Positions 1-6,412 of a DNA stretch of 13,872 nucleotides are shown piece by piece. The notes under the pieces were generated by a model that ran no database searches, was not told the DNA's origin, and was given only the letters and a program-made list of their open reading frames with translations. The position numbers and the translations under genes are program-made. The DNA lies in NCBI RefSeq assembly GCF_037442045.1, contig NZ_JBBIRC010000034.1, positions 1-13,872 on the forward strand, in the 5' to 3' direction. The stretch comes from Ferroplasma sp037442045. Lineage in GTDB: Archaea > Thermoplasmatota > Thermoplasmata > Thermoplasmatales > Thermoplasmataceae. Numbering within the stretch: the first letter of the stretch is position 1; each line of letters opens with the position of its first letter.

Positions 1-548
1 ATTCAACTGGTGATACTAAAATTTTTATTTTTAGGCCTTCAAAACTGGCTACAAAATATAAAGATTATAATCCATCAAAAAATTTTCAAATATGGCTGAA
101 ATCAGAGACCGAAAGATTCAGGCCAAATCATCTGCGAATTTTGATAGATTTAAATCTGAGAAGCAGAAGCAGGCCGGAAATTAAGGCAGAATTATTATCA
201 GCTTTTGATTCGATTTATTATGGAACAAGTCCGGATTATGCTCTTCGTTTTTTAATTAAAGAGGATTTCCAGTTATACTTAAATGATTTGATGGTTATAG
301 GAACATTACATCAATTGATGTTGCTGGAACAGGAATACTCTTATAATAAAGAAAGCCATTTTGATCCCTCTAGCCTGTTTCTTCAGGGCTGGGTAAGGGA
401 ATTTATAGATTCCCCAAAGGAACTGGATAATATGTGCATGAGTGTTGCACACGGGCAACCACCGCTGGCAAAGTATGTATCGTATGAAAATAAAAAAGAT
501 AAAAAGCATAAAGACAAATTAGAAAATCTCTGGTATATAAAAGGTTAG
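1..548 (+). CDS. Unrecognised protein, 5' end cut off by window edge
   Basis: The frame ending at the TAG at 546-548 is open back to base 3, and there is no ATG in the upstream part. The TTG at 141 is therefore not a convincing start, and the gene very probably begins before the window. The visible 181 residues are soluble-looking, with no membrane segment or signal peptide. They are rich in aromatic and charged residues, including a stretch FRPNHLRILIDLNLRSRS, and end in a lysine-rich tail (KKDKKHKDK) before a final NLWYIKG. I see no nucleotide-binding, zinc-binding or nuclease motif and do not recognise the family. The next gene is convergent, so this may be the end of a transcription unit lying to the left. 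Coding is supported by the long open frame and its normal codon use; function is unknown. Confidence 0.7.
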   Translation, partial: STGDTKIFIFRPSKLATKYKDYNPSKNFQIWLKSETERFRPNHLRILIDLNLRSRSRPEIKAELLSAFDSIYYGTSPDYALRFLIKEDFQLYLNDLMVIGTLHQLMLLEQEYSYNKESHFDPSSLFLQGWVREFIDSPKELDNMCMSVAHGQPPLAKYVSYENKKDKKHKDKLENLWYIKG

Positions 549-644
549 AATTATTTTTGACAGTGAATAAATTAGATCATTTTTATAAATAACAAATTAT
601 CAGAATCCATTGAACAGTAATATAAACAACTAGTTTTCAAAGCC

Positions 645-959
645 TCAATATATTGATTTTTCCGGTTCCTTTTCTACATTAATGTCTATATAAACAATCT
701 CTCTCCATGAAAAACTTTTTTTAACCCTTGAATTATTATAATAATAGTTGCCAGAGAAAAATAGATTGCCCCTGTCATTATATTTTATTGCTGAAATAGA
801 CAAAAATTTATACTCTCCGTTGTCTGTATAAACATTTACTGTAAAATCATATAGAAAAGCATATGCCAGTGTTTTTTTTACATCTTCCATATCCATCTCT
901 GCCCTATTATCTGATTCTCCAAGCCTACCACCGCAGAAAGATATCTGTGCTATTATCAT
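645..959 (-). CDS. Small unrecognised protein (104 aa)
   Basis: An open frame of 104 codons counted from the ATG at 957-959. A GTG three codons upstream (966-968) would give 107 residues. I prefer the ATG because a GTGAG stretch lies just before it and a TATA-like box at 986-995 would place transcription start at roughly 962-968. The protein has a short hydrophobic start (MIIAQISFCGG), an acidic stretch, and alternating aromatic and polar segments (YDFTVNVYTDN, NLFFSGNYYYNN) that suggest a mostly beta fold. It ends with an acidic/lysine tail. There are no recognised motifs, no transmembrane helix and no cysteine pair. It is convergent with the gene to its left and on the same strand as the aldo/keto reductase to its right, but the box at 986-995 suggests it is transcribed separately. 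Function unknown. Confidence 0.6.
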   Translation of the reverse strand: MIIAQISFCGGRLGESDNRAEMDMEDVKKTLAYAFLYDFTVNVYTDNGEYKFLSISAIKYNDRGNLFFSGNYYYNNSRVKKSFSWREIVYIDINVEKEPEKSIY

Positions 960-985
960 TTCGCTCACTTCATTAATCTAAATAT

Positions 986-995
986 CTTATTTATA
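986..995 (-). promoter_or_regulatory. Candidate TATA box for the 104-aa gene
   Basis: On the minus strand this reads TATAAATAAG, close to the archaeal box A. Its centre is about 32 bases before the ATG at 959, which predicts a leader of only a few bases. The call is based on sequence and spacing alone. Confidence 0.45.
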
Positions 996-1012
996 CTTAT
1001 TTTAAAGTAATG

Positions 1013-1849
1013 TTATAGCTTACTTTCAAGATATTGCATTTCATCTTCTTTAAGAACAATATCAGAATATTTTGCATTTTGCAATACATGGGTACTGTTA
1101 GATGCACGTGGTATGGGAAATACATTATTATTTCTGCTAATTAAATATGAAAGAGCTATGTTTGCATTGGGAACGTCTCCAATGCTCTCTCTTATATGAT
1201 CAAAATACTTATTAAATTGTGGCTGAGTTACCTTTCCATGGCCAAGGGGAAAATACGCCATCACTGCTATATGGTTTTTCTCACAATAATCAATAATAGT
1301 TTTCTGGCTTTTTCTGTGAAAAATATTATAATTAATCTGCATCGATGAAATTTCATATTTTGAGAGCATTCCCTGGGCACGTTTTAGCTGGTTTAATGTA
1401 AAATTGCTCAATCCGATATATTTCATTTTTCCCTGGGTTATCATCTTTTCCATGGCTCTTAGAGTTTTTTTAAGGTCTATTGCAGGATTTGGAAAATGTA
1501 TCTGCTCCAGGTCAACATAGGATGTATTCAGATTTTTCAAGCTTTTATTCAATGTTCTTTCCAGAGATTTTGGATACAGATGGGTTGGAAAAACCTTTGA
1601 TGCGATAAATAATTCATCCCTTTTATAATCTTTTATAGCAGATCCTATAATTTTTTCAGTTCTGTATAGTTCTGCTGTATCAATAAGATTTATGCCATTG
1701 TCCATCCCTGCTTTCAAAGCATTGATTTTCTGTTCCTTCCCAGTATATATGTTCAAATAAGATTTGAAGATCCATCGTATATCGTAGTAAGTCCCCATTC
1801 CAATGGTTGATGCTTTAAAAGAAGTATTTCCGAATGCCCTGTATATCAT
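1013..1849 (-). CDS. Aldo/keto reductase
   Basis: A predicted NAD(P)H-dependent oxidoreductase of the aldo/keto reductase superfamily (TIM barrel, cytosolic), 278 residues, normal for the single-domain type. The start MIYRAFGNTSFKASTIGMGTY is the usual first strand of the family. The catalytic tetrad is visible: Asp57 and Tyr62 in LIDTAELY, Lys85 in ASKVFP, and His118 in LEQIHFP. The motif KYIGLSNF (143-150) and the cofactor-binding end PIPRASN (246-252) are also present. The frame is open 102 bases further upstream, but a TATA-like box at 1870-1880 sits 26 bases before the ATG at 1849, so a leaderless start there is preferred. The substrate cannot be told from sequence; sugar or aldehyde reduction would be usual. 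It does not appear to belong to the neighbouring citric acid cycle genes. Confidence 0.93.
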   Translation of the reverse strand: MIYRAFGNTSFKASTIGMGTYYDIRWIFKSYLNIYTGKEQKINALKAGMDNGINLIDTAELYRTEKIIGSAIKDYKRDELFIASKVFPTHLYPKSLERTLNKSLKNLNTSYVDLEQIHFPNPAIDLKKTLRAMEKMITQGKMKYIGLSNFTLNQLKRAQGMLSKYEISSMQINYNIFHRKSQKTIIDYCEKNHIAVMAYFPLGHGKVTQPQFNKYFDHIRESIGDVPNANIALSYLISRNNNVFPIPRASNSTHVLQNAKYSDIVLKEDEMQYLESKL

Positions 1850-1869
1850 AGCACCATAATAGCAATACC

Positions 1870-1880
1870 AATTTAAAAAC
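1870..1880 (-). promoter_or_regulatory. Candidate TATA box for the aldo/keto reductase gene
   Basis: On the minus strand this reads GTTTTTAAATT. Its centre is 26 bases before the ATG at 1849, the spacing expected for a leaderless archaeal transcript. The same 11 bases occur before korA at 4467-4477. Confidence 0.5.
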
Positions 1881-1960
1881 ATTTTTATTTCCCTGATAAA
1901 CAACGGTGCAGTTAAAAGGCTGCTCAAACCTGTATTATTAATGCAATTCAATCATTTTAA

Positions 1961-2056
1961 GAATCCAGGATTGGGGAAATACCAGCGAACGTCCATGCCT
2001 TCACAGCTTTTAAGAATGTCCAGGAATTAATGTTCAACTTATTGCCTGAAAAATAA
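1961..2056 (+). pseudogene. Possible 3' remnant of a coding sequence
   Basis: Between the stops at 1958-1960 and 2054-2056 one forward frame has 31 sense codons with a protein-like composition, including AFKNVQELMFNLL. There is no start codon before residue 24. By hand count about 42 percent of 1961-2050 is G or C, well above the short AT-rich spacers elsewhere in the window. It lies in the 243-base gap between the divergent aldo/keto reductase and sucC genes, where such remnants can persist. It could be the degraded C-terminus of a transposase or another lost gene, or it could be chance. I cannot name a parent family. Confidence 0.22.
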
Positions 2057-2066
2057 TATTATATAT
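2057..2066 (+). promoter_or_regulatory. Candidate TATA box for sucCD
   Basis: The stretch ATTATATATT is centred about 31 bases before the sucC ATG at 2093. It predicts a leader of about five bases or fewer. No ribosome binding site precedes sucC, which fits a leaderless or nearly leaderless message. Confidence 0.55.
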
Positions 2067-2092
2067 TCTTTATTCATATATTGCCGATTGCA

Positions 2093-3193
2093 ATGAACCT
2101 TTATGAATACATGGGGAAAGAAATTTTCAGCAAGTATGGGATACCTGTACCCGATGGATATGTAATAGAAAATGTTGGTGAGTTAAGAAAATTTGAATAT
2201 CCAGTAGCTATTAAAGCGCAGATACTTTCAGGGAAAAGAGGTAAAGCTGGCGGAATAAAATTTGCAAAGAACAGCAAGGAACTTGCAGAAGATGCAAACC
2301 AACTTCTTAATTCTACAATAAATAACCTCACAGTTAAAAAATTGCTTATTGAACGAATGCTGAACATTAAGAAAGAAATATATCTAAGCATCACGCTTGA
2401 CCGCGCTTCAAAGGCACCGGTAATAATACTTTCCCCAGATGGTGGAATGGAAATAGAAAGCGTTCCAGAAGAGAATATCCATAAAATACATATTGATCCT
2501 TTAATAGGCTATTCCGATTATATAGCAAGGGAAGCATTGTCATTTCTGAATATTGAAAATAAAAAGCAATTCAGTAAGCTTCTATCTTCACTTTACAATG
2601 CATTTGTCGGAGAAGATGCATTGCTTACCGAAATAAATCCTCTTGTTATAGATTCTGAAAATAATATAATTGCAGGTGATTCTAAAGTAATAATAGACGA
2701 CAATGCAATGTACAGGCATCCTGATTATATGATAAGTGATCCTGACAAGACTTCCTTAGAAAATGAAGCAGCATCAAAAAGTTTTACATTTATTGAAATG
2801 GATGGTGACATAGGTGTTATAGCCAATGGAGCCGGCCTTACAATGGCAACAATGGATTCATTAACACTGCATAAGTTAAAGCCAAGGAATTTTCTTGATC
2901 TTGGTGGTACAGATAATACAGAAATAGTTGAAGATGCATTTTCTTTTGTAATGAGGGCAAGGCCAAAACTCATATTTGTAAATATATTTGGCGGTGTTAC
3001 AAAAGCCGATACAGTTGCCAATGGAATAGTATCATCAAAAAAGAAATTCGACATAAAGCAACCGATAGTTGTGAGACTAAGCGGAGTCCATGAAGAAGAG
3101 GGGCAAAAGATACTTCTTGATAGCGGCATAAAAGCATTTACAAACATGACAGATGCAGTTAAAGAGCTGTCAAGAATCCAGGGGGTTGAATAA
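2093..3193 (+). CDS. sucC: Succinyl-CoA synthetase, beta subunit (ADP-forming)
   Basis: The ATP-grasp subunit of succinyl-CoA synthetase, which with SucD makes ATP and succinate from succinyl-CoA, or runs in reverse. The 366 residues are slightly shorter than the roughly 388 of E. coli SucC. The start MNLYEYMGKEIFSKYGIPVP matches the family N-terminus, so the upstream TTG at 2081 is rejected. Visible motifs are the ATP-grasp loop GKRGKAGG (47-54), LTEINPLVI (178-186, metal and nucleotide binding), DGDIGVIANGAGL (237-249) and VNIFGGVTKAD (296-306). Residue 20 is proline, as in the ATP-specific E. coli enzyme; I read this as weak support for ADP/ATP use. The stop is separated by one base from the sucD ATG, so the two are surely co-transcribed and probably translationally coupled. 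Confidence 0.97.
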   Translation: MNLYEYMGKEIFSKYGIPVPDGYVIENVGELRKFEYPVAIKAQILSGKRGKAGGIKFAKNSKELAEDANQLLNSTINNLTVKKLLIERMLNIKKEIYLSITLDRASKAPVIILSPDGGMEIESVPEENIHKIHIDPLIGYSDYIAREALSFLNIENKKQFSKLLSSLYNAFVGEDALLTEINPLVIDSENNIIAGDSKVIIDDNAMYRHPDYMISDPDKTSLENEAASKSFTFIEMDGDIGVIANGAGLTMATMDSLTLHKLKPRNFLDLGGTDNTEIVEDAFSFVMRARPKLIFVNIFGGVTKADTVANGIVSSKKKFDIKQPIVVRLSGVHEEEGQKILLDSGIKAFTNMTDAVKELSRIQGVE

Positions 3194-3194
3194 T

Positions 3195-4049
3195 ATGGTT
3201 ATAATAAGCAAAAAAACTAAGGTAATAGTGCAGGGCATGACAGGCCACCAGGGAGCTTTCCATTCCGGGGAAATGATCAAATTTGGAACAAATGTAGTGG
3301 CAGGAGTTTCTCCAGGCAAAGCAGGAACAAAAGTAAACGGCGTTGATATATACAATAACGTTGCAGACACACTTAAGCTTGAACCGGATGCTTCAATGAT
3401 ATCTGTTCCAGCACCATTTGTTAAAGATGCTGCGCTGGAGGCCATTGAAAATGGGATAAAATTAATATACATACTTACTGAGCATGTTCCTGTCCATGAT
3501 ACAATGGAATTATATCATGAAGCAAGAAGAAAAGGAGTTTTCATGATAGGCCCAAACAGCCCTGGAATAACTGTTCCCGGCCAGGCAAAAATCGGAATAA
3601 TGCCGAATAATATATTCAGAACAGGAGACGTTGCAATAGCATCCAGAAGCGGAACACTTACATACGAAATAGTAAAAGCTGTTACAGATGCAGGATTCGG
3701 CGAAAGTACAGTTATAGGCTTAGGAGGAGATCCAATAATAGGAACAACATTCTCTGATATAATTAAGATATTCAACGACGATCCACAGACAAAACAGATA
3801 GTTCTTGTTGGTGAAATCGGTGGAAGTGAAGAGGAGAAGGCAGCAGCATATATTAAAAAATATGTAAAAAAGCCTGTAACAGGATATATTACCGGCATCA
3901 GTGCTCCTCCAGGAAAGAAAATGGGGCATGCAGGAGCAATTATAGAAAAAGGAACCGGAACTGCAGAATCAAAGATAAAAGCATTCGAGGATGCTGGCAT
4001 AAAAGTAGCAAACTATCCGGATGATATACCATCTTTATTGAAAAAATAA
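3195..4049 (+). CDS. sucD: Succinyl-CoA synthetase, alpha subunit
   Basis: The CoA-binding and phosphohistidine subunit of succinyl-CoA synthetase, 284 residues, close to the family length of about 289. The Rossmann-type CoA domain shows GMTGHQGAFHS (14-24), GVSPGKAG (37-44) and VPAPFVKDAALEAI (71-84). GPNSPG (119-124) and SRSGTLTYE (150-158) follow. The active-site histidine that carries the phosphate is His245 in GKKMGHAGAII. The E. coli enzyme has a cysteine in the GPN-PG loop near this histidine; here it is Ser122. The start is the ATG at 3195, one base after the sucC stop; a frame extension back to 3153 lies inside sucC and is rejected. A purine-rich GGGGG tract at 3181 may assist initiation. 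The product works as a complex with SucC in the citric acid cycle, next to the enzyme that supplies succinyl-CoA (KorAB). Confidence 0.97.
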   Translation: MVIISKKTKVIVQGMTGHQGAFHSGEMIKFGTNVVAGVSPGKAGTKVNGVDIYNNVADTLKLEPDASMISVPAPFVKDAALEAIENGIKLIYILTEHVPVHDTMELYHEARRKGVFMIGPNSPGITVPGQAKIGIMPNNIFRTGDVAIASRSGTLTYEIVKAVTDAGFGESTVIGLGGDPIIGTTFSDIIKIFNDDPQTKQIVLVGEIGGSEEEKAAAYIKKYVKKPVTGYITGISAPPGKKMGHAGAIIEKGTGTAESKIKAFEDAGIKVANYPDDIPSLLKK

Positions 4050-4063
4050 TTGCATTATAAACT

Positions 4064-4074
4064 ATATTTATATA
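4064..4074 (+). promoter_or_regulatory. Candidate TATA box for the 94-aa orphan
   Basis: TATTTATATAT is a strong box A match centred 26 bases before the ATG at 4095. It suggests an independent leaderless transcript starting inside the short gap after sucD. Confidence 0.55.
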
Positions 4075-4094
4075 TTTTAATTTCATTTCATTTT

Positions 4095-4379
4095 ATGAAA
4101 CCCAATATTAATTTTGAAAAATTAAAGAATTATGTACTGGAAAATTCTTCATATAGATTATATACAGAAGGAAATAATTTTGAATTGCATTTCATTCCCA
4201 ATGCGCCAGAAGCTGAAGCCCATTTTCCCGACGGCGAAGAAGTTGAACATGTAATGTATGGATACATCAGCGGCGAAATCGCATATTTCACTAAATTTGT
4301 CACAACATCTGCTTTTGGAAAAACGGAAATAAACATAATAGATGACGATCCTGTCATGGAATGGATAAAATACATATAA
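4095..4379 (+). CDS. Unrecognised acidic small protein between sucCD and korAB (94 aa)
   Basis: An open frame of 94 codons from the ATG at 4095 to the TAA at 4377-4379. The frame extends 15 codons upstream to 4050, but that part is hydrophobic, lies over the TATA box at 4064-4074 and follows the sucD stop directly, so I choose 4095. The protein starts MKPNINFEKLKNYV, has a central segment with several acidic residues (APEAEAHFPDGEEVEH), then strand-like segments with many aromatics (YGYISGEIAYFTKF) and an acidic end (DDDPVMEWIKYI). It has no cysteine, no membrane helix and no catalytic motif that I recognise. The predicted net charge is clearly negative. Its place between two consecutive enzymes of 2-oxoglutarate oxidation is suggestive, but its own promoter means a functional link is only a guess. 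Confidence 0.72.
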   Translation: MKPNINFEKLKNYVLENSSYRLYTEGNNFELHFIPNAPEAEAHFPDGEEVEHVMYGYISGEIAYFTKFVTTSAFGKTEINIIDDDPVMEWIKYI

Positions 4380-4409
4380 AAAATTCAAATTATATATAAC
4401 CAATTCAAA

Positions 4410-4421
4410 TATTCGTGAATA
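4410..4421. promoter_or_regulatory. Short inverted repeat upstream of korA, possible operator
   Basis: TATTCGTGAATA has two perfect 5-base arms around a 2-base centre. It lies in the 124-base spacer before korA, about 46 bases upstream of the proposed TATA box. Two copies of AATTCAAAT (4382-4390 and 4402-4410) flank a TATA-rich stretch next to it. It could be a regulator site or chance in AT-rich DNA. Confidence 0.25.
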
Positions 4422-4466
4422 AATTATATATTATTTAAAACAATCTACTTATAATCCAATAATAAA

Positions 4467-4480
4467 GTTTTTAAATTAAA
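4467..4480 (+). promoter_or_regulatory. Candidate TATA box for korAB
   Basis: GTTTTTAAATT followed by AAA. The first 11 bases are identical to the box before the aldo/keto reductase gene, where the G is 31 bases before the start codon. The same spacing predicts transcription start near 4498, after the ATG at 4489 and just before the ATG at 4504. An alternative TTATAA at 4449-4454 would instead allow 4489. Confidence 0.4.
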
Positions 4481-4503
4481 TTAGGCTTATGATATCGATA
4501 AGA

Positions 4504-6402
4504 ATGCAGGAAACTGATATCAATCTTCTTGTGGGAGGTCCACAAGGCGGAGGAATAGATAGTGCTGCAAATATGATTAGTATGGCATTTTCATTGGCCG
4601 GCTATAATATTTACGGAATAAGAGAGTTCCATTCCAATATTAAGGGAAGGCATAGTTACATACATTTTAGAATAATGCATGAAAGGCCAAAGTCGCTGAA
4701 ATATCCAGTGGATATAATGGTGGCTCTGGATCCTGATACACTGTTCGAACATGTGTTTGATGTGGCAAAGGGATCGAAAGTTGTTTATGATTCAGCATTT
4801 GACGGATTCAACCTGAAAAATGCCAGAATGATCACAAGTGATACTCTAGGTCGCATAGAAGAGGAACTTGCATCCAGGAATTTAACGCTGGACATTCAAG
4901 GAGTGCTGAAATATTTTAAAGATACTGGCATAGATGTAATAGCACTTCCATTTGATAAAATTATTAATGAAAACATTCATGGAGGGCCAGCCAACCGTTA
5001 TTATAATACACTTGGGGCAGGAATAACACTTGCTGTGCTTGGCCTGGATCAGGATCACACAGATTCCGGAATAAAATTTGCATTCAGAAAGAAGCCGAAA
5101 GTAATAGAATCCAACCTTCAGGTTATAAAAGCTGCTTATGATTATGTGGAGAAATCTACAATTAAAGCCGAGGTACTTCCAATATACCCGGCAATACCGA
5201 GAATGCTTCTTACAGGCAATGATGCAACTGCTCTTGGAAAATTAATGGGTGGGCTCAGATTCCAGACATATTATCCAATTACGCCCGCAAGCGATGAAAG
5301 CACATTGCTTGAAAGCCATGAGGAAATGGAGTTTCTTAAAACTGCAGGAAAAGATTTAAAAAAGGCAGGGCTTGTAGTGGTCCAGTGTGAAGATGAATTG
5401 TCTGCAATAAATATGGCAAACGGTGCAGCCTTAACTGGAGCCAGGAGCGCAACGGCAACATCAGGCCCAGGATTCTCTCTAATGGCAGAAGGCATAGGTT
5501 ATGCTGGAATGACCGAAATCCCTGTTGTTATTACATTTTATCAGAGAGGAGGCCCTTCAACAGGATTGCCAACAAGGAATGGCCAGGCTGATTTAATGTT
5601 TGCATTAAATACAGGGCATGGGGAATTTCCGAAAATAGTCATGTCTTCCGGTGACATGGAAGAGTGCATATATGACGGAATGAAATCATTGAACTATGCC
5701 CAAAAGTATCAGATGCCTGTTATACATTTAATTGACAAAACTCTGGCAAATACAATGGACCTTGTTCCTGATATTGATGTTAAAAAAGTCAAAATAGAGA
5801 AATATATGGAAAACACAAATCATGAAAACTTCAAAAGGTATTCACTGAATACTGAGAACGGAGTATCACCCTATGGCGTACTTGGAAAGGATATATTCTG
5901 GATGACAGGTGACGAGCATGATGAACTCGGGCATGTTACAGAAGATACAACAATGAGAGATAAAATGATGGAGAAGAGGATGCAAAAATTAGTTACAGTG
6001 GATAATGAAATACCTCTAGAAGACAAAGTAGTTCTCTATGGAGATGAAAATGCTGATATAACTTATATTACATGGGGAAGCCAGAAGAGCCTTTTGCTTG
6101 ACACAATAGACGAGTTGAAGAAGCAAGGCATTTCAGCCAATCTTCTTTATTTAAGAATGTTCGAGCCATTCCCCTCAGATTACGTGGAGAAAGTCTTAAA
6201 GAATTCACATCTGATTATTGATGTAGAAAGCAATATGACCGGGCAGGCCGCAAAGGTAATAAGAATGAATACCGGCGTAAAAATAGATAATTTTATATTG
6301 AAATATAATGGGAGGCATATGACCCTTGACGAAATTCTTCGGTCAACAAAGAATATAATAGAAAAGAAACCTGCACTGGAAGTTCTCCAGGAAGGTTCAT
6401 AA
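4504..6402 (+). CDS. korA: 2-oxoacid:ferredoxin oxidoreductase, alpha subunit (fused gamma-alpha)
   Basis: The large subunit of the CoA-dependent 2-oxoacid:ferredoxin oxidoreductase. It oxidises 2-oxoglutarate (and, in related archaeal enzymes, often pyruvate) to the acyl-CoA and CO2. The 632 residues match the fused gamma-alpha form known from Sulfolobus. The gamma domain at the N-terminus has VGGPQGGGID (10-19) and NIKGRHSY (45-52). The alpha domain carries YPITPASDES (257-266), whose YPITP part is the signature of this broad-specificity subtype, then NMANGAAL and ATATSGPGFSLM. A later GDEHDELGH and a C-terminal domain containing YITWGSQKS follow. Two ATGs are possible, 4489 and 4504. The 15-base difference does not touch any domain, and I prefer 4504 because the best promoter box would start transcription after 4489. 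It is followed immediately by korB. Confidence 0.95.
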   Translation: MQETDINLLVGGPQGGGIDSAANMISMAFSLAGYNIYGIREFHSNIKGRHSYIHFRIMHERPKSLKYPVDIMVALDPDTLFEHVFDVAKGSKVVYDSAFDGFNLKNARMITSDTLGRIEEELASRNLTLDIQGVLKYFKDTGIDVIALPFDKIINENIHGGPANRYYNTLGAGITLAVLGLDQDHTDSGIKFAFRKKPKVIESNLQVIKAAYDYVEKSTIKAEVLPIYPAIPRMLLTGNDATALGKLMGGLRFQTYYPITPASDESTLLESHEEMEFLKTAGKDLKKAGLVVVQCEDELSAINMANGAALTGARSATATSGPGFSLMAEGIGYAGMTEIPVVITFYQRGGPSTGLPTRNGQADLMFALNTGHGEFPKIVMSSGDMEECIYDGMKSLNYAQKYQMPVIHLIDKTLANTMDLVPDIDVKKVKIEKYMENTNHENFKRYSLNTENGVSPYGVLGKDIFWMTGDEHDELGHVTEDTTMRDKMMEKRMQKLVTVDNEIPLEDKVVLYGDENADITYITWGSQKSLLLDTIDELKKQGISANLLYLRMFEPFPSDYVEKVLKNSHLIIDVESNMTGQAAKVIRMNTGVKIDNFILKYNGRHMTLDEILRSTKNIIEKKPALEVLQEGS

Positions 6403-6408
6403 GGTGAT
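6403..6408 (+). promoter_or_regulatory. Ribosome binding site that decides the korB start
   Basis: GGTGAT begins directly after the korA stop and ends four bases before the ATG at 6413. It shows that the GTG at 6404, which lies inside this site, is not the start codon. Confidence 0.75.
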
Positions 6409-6412
6409 TAAA

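Noticed and set aside
1850..1951. 34-codon N-terminal extension of the aldo/keto reductase frame
   Set aside because: The family start is at the ATG at 1849, the promoter box lies within the extension at the leaderless distance, and the extra residues resemble no known part of the family.
2081..2092. TTG start four codons before the sucC ATG
   Set aside because: The ATG at 2093 gives the conserved SucC N-terminus and fits the promoter spacing better.
3153..3194. Longer sucD reading frame starting inside sucC
   Set aside because: The ATG at 3195 matches the family start and gives the normal length.
2725..4000. Open frames of 100-160 codons antisense to sucC and sucD
   Set aside because: Both sense genes are intact and highly conserved; the antisense products show no motifs or start signals.
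4050..4094. 15-codon hydrophobic extension of the 94-aa orphan, resembling a signal sequence
   Set aside because: It overlies a strong TATA box positioned for a start at 4095, so it is probably promoter DNA.
6404..6412. GTG start for korB
   Set aside because: The GTG is part of the GGTGAT ribosome binding site that serves the ATG at 6413.
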